7,599 bases of DNA. Source: Gammaproteobacteria bacterium (lineage in GTDB: Bacteria > Pseudomonadota > Gammaproteobacteria > Pseudomonadales > Cellvibrionaceae). A program made the translations under genes and the position numbers. The DNA is taken from positions 1 to 7,599 of the forward strand of contig JAGKWY010000177.1 of the NCBI GenBank assembly GCA_021151625.1. The letters are read 5' to 3'. Below the pieces are notes generated by a model, which searched no databases, was not told where the DNA came from, and worked only from the letters and a program-made list of their open reading frames with translations. Positions 1-5,977 of the stretch are shown one piece after another; the stretch's first letter is position 1, and every line of letters begins with the position of its first letter.

Positions 1-2094
1 ACGCAAATGAAATCCGTTGGTGAAGTCATGGCGATTGGCCGTACTTTCCAGGAATCTTTGCAAAAAGCCCTGCGTGGTTTGGAAGTTGGTTCTGCCGGTT
101 TTGAATCCAAAGTGGATTACACCACTGAAGAAGGTGCTGCAAAAGTTCGTCGCGAATTGACTACTGCCGGCGCTGAGCGTATTTGGTATGTGGGCGATGC
201 GTTCCGCATGGGCATGAGTGTTAACGATGCGTTCAACCTGTCGAAAATCGACCCATGGTTTTTGGTGCAAATCAAAGAGTTGATCGACATCGAACAATCG
301 CTACGTGGCAAATCATTGAGTGATTTGGATGCAGATAAATTTTTCCAACTGAAACGCAAAGGTTTCTCTGACAAGCGTTTGGCATTGTTGTTGGGATCAA
401 CTGAAAAAGCTGTGCGTCACCAGCGCCAGGGTTTGAATATTCGCCCGGCCTACAAACGTGTGGATACTTGCGCGGCTGAATTCTCTACTTCGACTGCTTA
501 CATGTATTCAACTTACGAAGAAGAGTGTGAAGCTAACCCGAGCGACAAGAAAAAGATTCTGGTAATCGGTGGCGGCCCAAACCGTATTGGCCAAGGTATC
601 GAATTCGATTACTGCTGTGTACACGCTGCTTTGGCAATGCGTGAAGACGGTTACGAAACCATTATGGTTAACTGTAACCCGGAAACGGTTTCTACCGATT
701 ACGATACCTCTGATCGCTTGTTCTTCGAGCCAGTGACCCTGGAAGACGTGTTGGAAATCGTCCACAAAGAAAAACCGGTTGGTGTAATCGTGCAGTTCGG
801 TGGACAAACCCCGCTGAAATTGGCGCGCGCACTGGAAGCGGAAGGTGTGCCCATTATCGGCACCAGTCCGGATGCCATTGATAAGGCAGAAGACCGTGAG
901 CGCTTCCAGCAAATGATCAATAAACTTGATCTGCTGCAGCCGCCAAATGCAATTGTTCGCTCATTAGAAGAAGCGCTGCTGGCTGCGGACAAAGTTGGTT
1001 ATCCATTGGTAGTTCGCCCGTCTTATGTACTAGGCGGCCGCGCAATGGAAATTGTGTACAAAGAAGACGAGCTGCGCACTTATATGCGCACTGCGGTGCA
1101 AGTTTCTGAAGATGCACCAGTGTTGCTCGATCACTTCCTGAATAATGCAATCGAAGTGGATATCGATTCTGTTTCTGATGGTAAGCAAGTCGTGATCGGC
1201 GGGATCATGCAGCACATTGAGCAATGTGGTGTTCACTCCGGTGACTCGGCATGTTCATTGCCTCCGTATTCGTTACCTGCTGATGTGCAAAACGATATGC
1301 GCGAAATCGTTAAGAAAATGGCGATTGAGTTGGGCGTAATTGGTTTGATGAATACCCAGCTCGCGTATCAGGATGGAAAAATTTATGTGATCGAAGTGAA
1401 CCCGCGTGCATCGCGTACTGTTCCCTTCGTTTCAAAATGTATCGGTGTATCACTGGCAAAAGTGGCTGCTCGTTGTCAGGCGGGTGTTTCATTGGAAGCC
1501 CAGGGCTTTACCAAAGAAATCATTCCTGATTATTACAGCGTGAAAGAAGCGGTATTCCCGTTCAATAAGTTCCCGGCAGTAGACCCGATCCTCGGCCCGG
1601 AAATGAAATCCACCGGAGAGGTGATGGGCGTGGGCAACACCTTTGGTGAGGCTTACGGTAAATCACAATTGGGCGCTAACAACCGTATTCCAACTTCGGG
1701 TACTGCATTCATCAGTGTGCGCGATATGGATAAGGACGGTATCGTCAGCGTTGGTAAAGATCTCGCCGAACTTGGTTTTAAACTGGTGGCGACTCGCGGT
1801 ACTGCCGATGTGTTGCAACAAGCCGGTTTGACTGTGCAGGTAGTGAATAAAGTACAGGAAGGTCGTCCGCATATTGTGGATATGATCAAGAACGATGAAA
1901 TCGATTTGATCATCAACACTGTAGAAGGTCGTCAGGCTACGCGCGATTCATCATCGATTCGTCGCAGTGCTGAAAATCATCGCGTGTACTACAACACTAC
2001 TTTGGCTGCTGGTTTTGCAGTGTGCATGTCACTCAAAGAAGTGAAAGATATTGAAGTGCGTCGTCTGCAAGATTTGCACACACGAATCAAATAA
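1..2094 (+). CDS. carB: Carbamoyl-phosphate synthase large subunit, C-terminal 697 residues (5' end outside window)
   Basis: CarB uses ammonia channelled from CarA, bicarbonate and two ATP to make carbamoyl phosphate for arginine and pyrimidine synthesis in the cytoplasm. The frame is open from base 1, and the ATG at 7 is an internal methionine inside the conserved TQMKSVGEVMAIG segment. Against the 1073-residue E. coli protein about 376 residues are missing, which is most of the carboxyphosphate half. Visible, counting from base 1: the oligomerisation domain (about 25-178), the second ATP-grasp domain (about 179-560) with GGGPNRIGQ at 190-198 and EVNPRA at 465-470 (E465 and N467 match metal ligands E841 and N843), and the allosteric domain (about 561-697). 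Effector-site residues S572, K578, T598, T601, K617 and N639 match E. coli S948, K954, T974, T977, K993 and N1015, so ornithine/UMP/IMP control is probably kept. The stop lies 11 bases before greA, so the two are probably cotranscribed. Confidence 0.98.
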   Translation, partial: TQMKSVGEVMAIGRTFQESLQKALRGLEVGSAGFESKVDYTTEEGAAKVRRELTTAGAERIWYVGDAFRMGMSVNDAFNLSKIDPWFLVQIKELIDIEQSLRGKSLSDLDADKFFQLKRKGFSDKRLALLLGSTEKAVRHQRQGLNIRPAYKRVDTCAAEFSTSTAYMYSTYEEECEANPSDKKKILVIGGGPNRIGQGIEFDYCCVHAALAMREDGYETIMVNCNPETVSTDYDTSDRLFFEPVTLEDVLEIVHKEKPVGVIVQFGGQTPLKLARALEAEGVPIIGTSPDAIDKAEDRERFQQMINKLDLLQPPNAIVRSLEEALLAADKVGYPLVVRPSYVLGGRAMEIVYKEDELRTYMRTAVQVSEDAPVLLDHFLNNAIEVDIDSVSDGKQVVIGGIMQHIEQCGVHSGDSACSLPPYSLPADVQNDMREIVKKMAIELGVIGLMNTQLAYQDGKIYVIEVNPRASRTVPFVSKCIGVSLAKVAARCQAGVSLEAQGFTKEIIPDYYSVKEAVFPFNKFPAVDPILGPEMKSTGEVMGVGNTFGEAYGKSQLGANNRIPTSGTAFISVRDMDKDGIVSVGKDLAELGFKLVATRGTADVLQQAGLTVQVVNKVQEGRPHIVDMIKNDEIDLIINTVEGRQATRDSSSIRRSAENHRVYYNTTLAAGFAVCMSLKEVKDIEVRRLQDLHTRIK

Positions 2095-2105
2095 AGGAAA
2101 TAAAA

Positions 2106-2585
2106 ATGAGTACAAAATTTCCGATGACCGAGCAGGGCGCAGAAAAACTGCGCCTTGAGTTGGAAGACCTGAAAAAAGTACAGCGTCCACGCATTGTGCA
2201 AGCGATTGCCGAAGCGCGTGAGCACGGCGATTTGAAAGAAAATGCAGAATATTCTGCGGCGCGCGAGCAGCAAAGCTTTTGCGAAGGTCGTATAAATGAA
2301 ATTGAAGGCAAGCTGGGTAATGCCCAGATTATCGATGTGACCAAAATTCCTCACAGCGGTAAGGTGTTGTTTGGTACTACAGTGACCATTATCAATCTCG
2401 ATACTGATCAATCAATGAAGTATCAAATTGTTGGTGATGATGAGGCGGATGTGAAGTCGAATAAAATTTCCGTCAACTCACCCATTGCGCGTGCCCTGGT
2501 GGGGAAGGAAGAGGGCGATGTGGTTGTTGTTAAAGCCCCAGGCGGCGATGTGGATTATGAAATCGATAAGGTAGAGCATATTTAA
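2106..2585 (+). CDS. greA: Transcription elongation factor GreA
   Basis: GreA enters the secondary channel of backtracked RNA polymerase and stimulates cleavage of the nascent RNA so that elongation can resume. The 159-residue product has the usual family length (158 in E. coli). The N-terminal antiparallel coiled coil (about residues 1-78) carries the tip segment EHGDLKENAEY with the acidic residues D42 and E45 that help coordinate the catalytic magnesium (D41 and E44 in E. coli). The C-terminal FKBP-like polymerase-binding domain (about 80-159) contains IVGDDEAD and ISVNSPIARAL. The start is supported by AAGGA at 2094-2098, which overlaps the carB stop, with seven bases to the ATG. The gene follows carB directly and ends 12 bases before a strong terminator, so it is probably the last gene of the car transcript, possibly with its own promoter inside carB. 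Nothing in it looks unusual. Confidence 0.98.
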   Translation: MSTKFPMTEQGAEKLRLELEDLKKVQRPRIVQAIAEAREHGDLKENAEYSAAREQQSFCEGRINEIEGKLGNAQIIDVTKIPHSGKVLFGTTVTIINLDTDQSMKYQIVGDDEADVKSNKISVNSPIARALVGKEEGDVVVVKAPGGDVDYEIDKVEHI

Positions 2586-2597
2586 GCTTTGCATTAC

Positions 2598-2633
2598 CCA
2601 TAAAAAAACCGCCTCTTGGCGGTTTTTTTATGG
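2598..2633. terminator. Bidirectional intrinsic terminator between convergent greA and yhbY
   Basis: A perfect 16-bp inverted repeat (2598-2613 with 2618-2633) closes a TCTT loop. The GC core is ACCGCC/GGCGGT, flanked by seven A on the left arm and seven T on the right. Each strand therefore gives a GC stem followed by a U-tract, as expected for an element that stops both greA (13 bases upstream) and yhbY (27 bases away on the other strand). Confidence 0.95.
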
Positions 2634-2659
2634 CTGGATTCTCGCTAGTGCTACAGGAG

Positions 2660-2962
2660 TTAGCGGTGCAGATTCGACAGCTTGGGGTTGGCTTTTTTAT
2701 TGTGGCGATAAAGTAATACTACTTTGCCAATTTCCTGAATCAGTTCAACATTGGGCAGTGCCTCTAACTCGGCAACTAATTCCTTGCGGTCTTCGCGCTC
2801 GGCGATAGCCAGTTTAACCTTGATCAACTCATGGTCATCCAATGCACGGTTGAGCTCCGCGCGTACGCCATCGCTCAAACCATTACCGGCAATGGTCACA
2901 ATGGGATTAAGCTTGTGGCCAATAGTACGAAATTGTTTTTTGCGCTCAGGGCTAATAGGCAT
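2660..2962 (-). CDS. yhbY: CRM-domain RNA-binding protein YhbY, ribosome assembly factor
   Basis: This 100-residue protein is a single CRM domain, the fold of E. coli YhbY (97 residues), which associates with pre-50S ribosomal particles. The family signature is plain: an N-terminal helix RKKQFRTIGHKLNP, a strand, the glycine-rich RNA-binding loop GNGLSDG at residues 26-32, the helix VRAELNRALDDHELIKVKL, and a final strand GKVVLLYR. The ATG is preceded on its own strand by AAGG (2970-2973) with seven bases of spacing. It converges on greA and shares its terminator. In relatives it is divergent from rlmE-ftsH; here it is divergent from ftsH alone across 319 bases. No unusual residue was seen. 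Confidence 0.95.
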   Translation of the reverse strand: MPISPERKKQFRTIGHKLNPIVTIAGNGLSDGVRAELNRALDDHELIKVKLAIAEREDRKELVAELEALPNVELIQEIGKVVLLYRHNKKANPKLSNLHR

Positions 2963-3001
2963 AAACTTACCTTAACTGTGTAAATGTGAAAAAACTGCGG
3001 C

Positions 3002-3007
3002 ATTCTA
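3002..3007 (-). promoter_or_regulatory. Putative -10 element of the yhbY promoter
   Basis: On the minus strand TAGAAT is followed by GCCGC, about 40 bases upstream of the yhbY start. No good -35 hexamer lies at 15-18 bases (the best is CCCTAA-like). The same TAGAAT plus GCCGC arrangement recurs at 7368, which slightly supports both. Weak evidence. Confidence 0.35.
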
Positions 3008-3082
3008 CTCTATTCCGGCCACTTTTAGGGGCTGCGGCAGCGAGTTATGGTTGTTTCCAATGGTGATCTGGACGCAGTTAGG

Positions 3083-3111
3083 CTTGTAATTTCTTGTGTT
3101 GGCCCCAATAT
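3083..3111 (+). promoter_or_regulatory. Candidate sigma32 (heat-shock) promoter for ftsH
   Basis: CTTGTAA (3083-3089) and CCCAATAT (3104-3111) are separated by 14 bases. They match the sigma32 consensus elements CTTGAAA and CCCCATNT at six of seven defined positions each, and the spacing is close to that of the dnaK and groE promoters. Transcription would start near 3118 and give a 5' leader of about 160 bases. The E. coli rlmE-ftsH operon is heat-shock controlled, so a site here is biologically sensible. This is a match by eye; a chance occurrence is possible. Confidence 0.45.
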
Positions 3112-3157
3112 GGAATAAATCCTGTAACTAATGCCTTATTTGTGCGTCAAAAAGGCG

Positions 3158-3280
3158 TTAAGCTGTGAAAAACTCGACGATTTCAGCCGGCAAATGTGCC
3201 AGTATCTGCCGCCCGCTGTTGGTGCAATAATTAAAATCGCTGGCCGTCAAACCTAATTGATGTAACTGTGAGGAATTTTC
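3158..3280 (-). pseudogene. Short reverse-strand reading frame that looks like the C-terminus of an unidentified protein
   Basis: Reading the minus strand, about 40 codons end at a TAA (3158-3160) with a plausible protein-like composition: ENSSQLHQLGLTASDF, then NYCTNSGRQILAHLP, then AEIVEFFTA. The frame continues upstream only into the antisense of ftsH, where its sole ATG (3349) lies, and no ribosome site is apparent. I do not recognise the family. It could be a gene remnant left by the rearrangement that removed rlmE, or simply a chance open frame. Confidence 0.2.
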
Positions 3281-3284
3281 CTTG
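3270..3284 (+). promoter_or_regulatory. Ribosome binding site and TTG start of ftsH
   Basis: GAGGAA (3270-3275) lies six bases before TTG at 3282. Translation from this TTG gives MNDITKNLVLWLV, the normal FtsH N-terminus, and no ATG or GTG in this frame offers the same protein start. The TTG is therefore the most likely start, read with a good Shine-Dalgarno sequence. Confidence 0.8.
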
Positions 3285-4997
3285 AACGATATAACCAAGA
3301 ATCTGGTGCTCTGGCTTGTTATTGCTGTATTGATTGATGACCTGTACAACCATAACGTGGTTATTAAAGGGCGTGAAATCGAGCAGCCGAGCTTGCTTAA
3401 TCAGCTCCTGGTGGCGAGCTTCCCGATTTTGATCATCATTGCGGTCTTCTGGTTCTTTATGCGGCAAATGCAAGGGGGCGCTGGTGGGAAGGGCGGCCCT
3501 ATGAGTTTTGGTAAGAGTAAGGCGCGTTTGCTGGGTGAAGATCAAATCAAAACTACTTTTGCAGATGTGGCTGGGGTTGATGAGGCCAAAGAGGAAGTGC
3601 AAGAGCTGGTGCAATATCTGCGCGATCCTTCCAAGTTCCAGCGCCTCGGTGGTCAAATCCCCCGTGGTGTGTTGATGGTTGGCCCACCGGGCACTGGTAA
3701 AACCTTGCTGGCCAAAGCGATTGCTGGTGAGGCCAAGGTTCCGTTCTTCTCTATTTCCGGTTCTGACTTTGTGGAAATGTTTGTGGGGGTAGGTGCGAGC
3801 CGTGTTCGTGACATGTTTGAGCAGGCCAAGAAGCAAGCGCCCTGTATTATTTTTATCGACGAGATTGATGCTGTAGGTCGCCATCGCGGTGGTGGTCACG
3901 GTGGTGGTCACGATGAACGTGAACAAACGCTCAACCAATTGTTGGTAGAAATGGATGGTTTTGAAGGTAATGACGGTGTCATTATCATTGCGGCTACTAA
4001 CCGTGCCGATGTATTGGATAAAGCGTTATTGCGTCCTGGCCGTTTTGACCGTCAGGTTTATGTGGGTTTGCCGGATATTCGCGGTCGCGAGCAAATCCTG
4101 AAAGTCCATATGCGTAAGGTGCCACTGGATGATCGTATCAGTGCCTCGGTAATTGCACGCGGCACCCCTGGCTTCTCTGGCGCCGAGCTGGCTAACCTTG
4201 TGAACGAGGCTGCTTTGATGGCCGCTCGCGCTAACAAGCGCTTGGTAACCATGGAAGATTTTGAAAAGGCACGCGATAAAATCATGATGGGTGCGGAGCG
4301 TCGCACTATGGTGATGAGTGAGAAGGAAAAAGAAAATACTGCATACCATGAGGCTGGCCATGCGATTGTTGGCCGTATAGTGCCGGAGCATGATCCAGTG
4401 CATAAGGTCACTATTATTCCACGTGGCCGTGCTCTGGGCGTCACTCAATTCCTGCCTGAAGCGGACAAGTACAGTTTGAGCCGTCGGGCGCTGGAATCCA
4501 GTATCTGTACATTGTTTGGTGGTCGTATCGCCGAGCAAATGACCTTGGGTGATGAAGGTATTACCACGGGTGCATCTAATGATATTGAACGTGCAACGGC
4601 AATTGCGCGTAACATGGTTACCAAATGGGGTTTGTCAGCCAAGTTGGGACCACTTCATTATGGTGAAGAGGAAGGCATGTATCCGGGCATGGCTACCCAG
4701 CAGTACTCTGATAACACGTCAAAAAATATTGATGAAGAAGTTCGTCGTATCATTGATGAATGTTATGTGCGTGCGCAGAAAATCCTCGAAGACAATCGCG
4801 ATATTCTGGAAGCGATGAAAGATGCATTGATGGAGTATGAAACTATTGATGCTGAACAAGTCGATGACTTAATGGCGCGCCGCAAAGTGCGTCCTCCGCG
4901 CGAATGGAATGATGATGATTTCAATAGCCACATGCGCGATAAGGATGCGGGTGATTCCCCGGCTGGTCCTATAGGTGGCCCTGCCAATACTCACTAA
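3282..4997 (+). CDS. ftsH: ATP-dependent zinc metalloprotease FtsH, periplasmic domain largely missing
   Basis: FtsH is a hexameric inner-membrane AAA+ protease that degrades sigma32, LpxC and unassembled membrane proteins in other bacteria. The product has 571 residues against 644 in E. coli. The ATPase is complete: Walker A GPPGTGKT (134-141), pore loop FVGVG (167-171), Walker B IIFIDEID (189-196) and the second region of homology with R251 and R254. The protease has HEAGH (356-360) and the third zinc ligand D434 in TTGASND. The defect is at the N-terminus. After the first membrane segment (KNLVLWLVIAVL, 6-17) the sequence jumps to DDLYNHNVVIKG (19-30), which matches E. coli from about residue 79. 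About 62 residues (E. coli 16-77) are absent, leaving a loop of some 23 residues before the second membrane segment (about 42-60). The first segment is also short, about 12 hydrophobic residues. Between EEEG and IDEEV the usual EVFLGRS type linker is replaced by a shorter, different sequence. Whether the protein assembles normally cannot be told from sequence. Confidence 0.93.
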   Translation: MNDITKNLVLWLVIAVLIDDLYNHNVVIKGREIEQPSLLNQLLVASFPILIIIAVFWFFMRQMQGGAGGKGGPMSFGKSKARLLGEDQIKTTFADVAGVDEAKEEVQELVQYLRDPSKFQRLGGQIPRGVLMVGPPGTGKTLLAKAIAGEAKVPFFSISGSDFVEMFVGVGASRVRDMFEQAKKQAPCIIFIDEIDAVGRHRGGGHGGGHDEREQTLNQLLVEMDGFEGNDGVIIIAATNRADVLDKALLRPGRFDRQVYVGLPDIRGREQILKVHMRKVPLDDRISASVIARGTPGFSGAELANLVNEAALMAARANKRLVTMEDFEKARDKIMMGAERRTMVMSEKEKENTAYHEAGHAIVGRIVPEHDPVHKVTIIPRGRALGVTQFLPEADKYSLSRRALESSICTLFGGRIAEQMTLGDEGITTGASNDIERATAIARNMVTKWGLSAKLGPLHYGEEEGMYPGMATQQYSDNTSKNIDEEVRRIIDECYVRAQKILEDNRDILEAMKDALMEYETIDAEQVDDLMARRKVRPPREWNDDDFNSHMRDKDAGDSPAGPIGGPANTH

Positions 4998-5013
4998 GTT
5001 TTTTGAGTGTCCA

Positions 5014-5047
5014 AATAACCCCGAGCTTGCTCGGGGTTATTGTTTTT
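5014..5047 (+). terminator. Intrinsic terminator after ftsH
   Basis: A perfect 12-bp stem, 5014-5025 (AATAACCCCGAG) with 5030-5041, closes a four-base CTTG loop and is followed by TGTTTTT. It begins 17 bases after the ftsH stop and ends about 26 bases before folP, so it should limit readthrough from ftsH into folP-glmM. Confidence 0.88.
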
Positions 5048-5064
5048 AATGAGCGCTGATTTTT

Positions 5065-5078
5065 GAGGTCAAATGATG
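5065..5078 (+). promoter_or_regulatory. folP ribosome binding site with two tandem ATG codons
   Basis: GAGG at 5065-5068 lies four bases before the ATG at 5073 and seven before the ATG at 5076. The second has the better spacing, so the mature start may be 5076, which would shorten FolP by one methionine. Confidence 0.6.
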
Positions 5079-5936
5079 TTATCTGCATCCGGTTCATCGA
5101 TCCTTCATTGTGGAAAGCATACGCTGGATTTGTCCCGCCCAGTGGTAATGGGAATTTTAAATACCACCCCCGATTCATTTTCAGATGGTGGCAATAGTTA
5201 CCGTGATAATCGGTTGTCAATTGACATTGCTCTGCGAAAGGCAGAACAAATGTTGGCAGATGGTGCGGCTATTATTGATGTGGGTGGAGAATCTACTCGG
5301 CCAGGTGCTGCTACTGTATCTGAACAGGAGGAGTTGGATCGAGTGGTGCCGGTAGTTGAGGCTTTGGTTAGTAAATTGGATGCACTGGTGTCTGTGGATA
5401 CCAGTACTGCTGCGGTGATTCGTGAGTCGGCCAGGCACGGAGCCGGGATGATTAATGACGTGCGTGCACTCTTGCGTGAAGGAGCTTTATTCGCCGTTGC
5501 AGAAATAGATTTACCTGTATGCTTAATGCACATGCAAGGTCAGCCTAATACTATGCAGGGCAATCCTGTTTATAGCGATGTTGTGACTGAAGTTCGTTAT
5601 TTTTTGCAGGACCGGATTGACGCCTGTCTGGCTCAGGGAATTGCTAAGGAGCGCATTATTCTCGATCCTGGATTTGGCTTTGGTAAAACACTCGCGCATA
5701 ATCTCGCACTTTTGCAACGCCTATCAGAGTTTAGTGATCTGGGTTATCCACTCTTGGTGGGTATGTCCCGTAAATCCATGCTAGCGCAATTATTGAATCG
5801 CTCTGTGGATGAGCGCTTGCCGGGAAGCTTGGCGTTAGCGCTCTTGGCGGCCCAGCGCGATGCTGCAATTATTCGTGTCCATGATGTGGCTGCAACGGTT
5901 GATGTGTTAAAAGTTCTTTCAGCAGTGACGGGTTAA
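5073..5936 (+). CDS. folP: Dihydropteroate synthase
   Basis: FolP condenses 6-hydroxymethyl-7,8-dihydropterin pyrophosphate with p-aminobenzoate to give 7,8-dihydropteroate, the sulfonamide-sensitive step of folate synthesis in the cytoplasm. The 287-residue TIM-barrel protein (282 in E. coli) carries all family blocks: MGILNTTPDSFSDGG (26-40), DVGGESTRPGA (69-79), the SVDTS strand (107-111), INDVRAL (127-133), LDPGFGFGK (197-205), GMSRKS (230-235) and IRVHDV (267-272). The sites often altered in sulfonamide-resistant enzymes are wild type here: F36, and T75-R76-P77 of loop 2. It is separated from ftsH by a terminator and from glmM by 41 bases, the usual ftsH-folP-glmM order. Expression depends on readthrough or on a promoter inside the end of ftsH, since only about 25 bases lie between the terminator T-tract and the start. 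Confidence 0.97.
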   Translation: MMLSASGSSILHCGKHTLDLSRPVVMGILNTTPDSFSDGGNSYRDNRLSIDIALRKAEQMLADGAAIIDVGGESTRPGAATVSEQEELDRVVPVVEALVSKLDALVSVDTSTAAVIRESARHGAGMINDVRALLREGALFAVAEIDLPVCLMHMQGQPNTMQGNPVYSDVVTEVRYFLQDRIDACLAQGIAKERIILDPGFGFGKTLAHNLALLQRLSEFSDLGYPLLVGMSRKSMLAQLLNRSVDERLPGSLALALLAAQRDAAIIRVHDVAATVDVLKVLSAVTG

Positions 5937-5977
5937 TTTAATTCACTGCATATTATTTTTAAGCGGAGTAAGGGCTT

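Larger units (their letters stand above)
2963..3281. other. Intergenic region where relatives carry rlmE (ftsJ); no methyltransferase present
   Basis: The 319 bases between the divergent starts of yhbY and ftsH contain no recognisable gene. I looked in all frames for the RlmE landmarks (the SAM-binding VDLGAAPGGW type motif, and the RSREVY type C-terminus) and found neither. The region holds the yhbY ribosome site and putative promoter on the minus strand, a sigma32-like promoter candidate pointing to ftsH, an imperfect 8-bp hairpin (3130-3137 with 3152-3159) without a convincing T-tract, and a short reverse-strand reading frame. In E. coli and Pseudomonas rlmE sits exactly here, ahead of ftsH. 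Confidence 0.75.

Noticed and set aside
7..9. ATG at 7 as the start of carB
   Set aside because: The frame is open from base 1 and the surrounding residues TQMKSVGEVMAIG are internal to CarB, so the methionine is not a start and the gene is cut by the window edge.
508..912. 134-codon reverse-strand frame inside carB
   Set aside because: It lies wholly antisense to highly conserved CarB sequence, has no recognisable domain and is cysteine- and phenylalanine-rich in the way antisense frames usually are.
3047..3118. Plus-strand 23-codon frame MVVSNGDLDAVRLV...
   Set aside because: It has no ribosome site, overlaps the sigma32-like promoter and would lie upstream of the expected transcript start.
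3130..3159. Hairpin 3130-3137 with 3152-3159 as a terminator
   Set aside because: The stem is only 8 bp with one G-U pair and a 14-base loop, and no T-tract follows on either strand.
3165..3230. GTG-started 21-codon frame in the ftsH leader, considered as a leader peptide or an rlmE remnant
   Set aside because: There is no Shine-Dalgarno sequence, no similarity to RlmE, and no run of regulatory codons.
3231..3938. 235-codon reverse-strand frame across the ftsH start
   Set aside because: It is antisense to the conserved ATPase region of FtsH, with low-complexity stretches such as TTTVTTTAMAT, and looks like a shadow frame.
4026..4538. 170-codon reverse-strand frame inside ftsH
   Set aside because: Antisense to conserved FtsH protease sequence, with no domain resemblance.
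5148..5303. Possible sulfonamide-resistance form of FolP
   Set aside because: F36 and T75-R76-P77 are the wild-type residues and no loop insertion is present, so it looks like an ordinary chromosomal enzyme.
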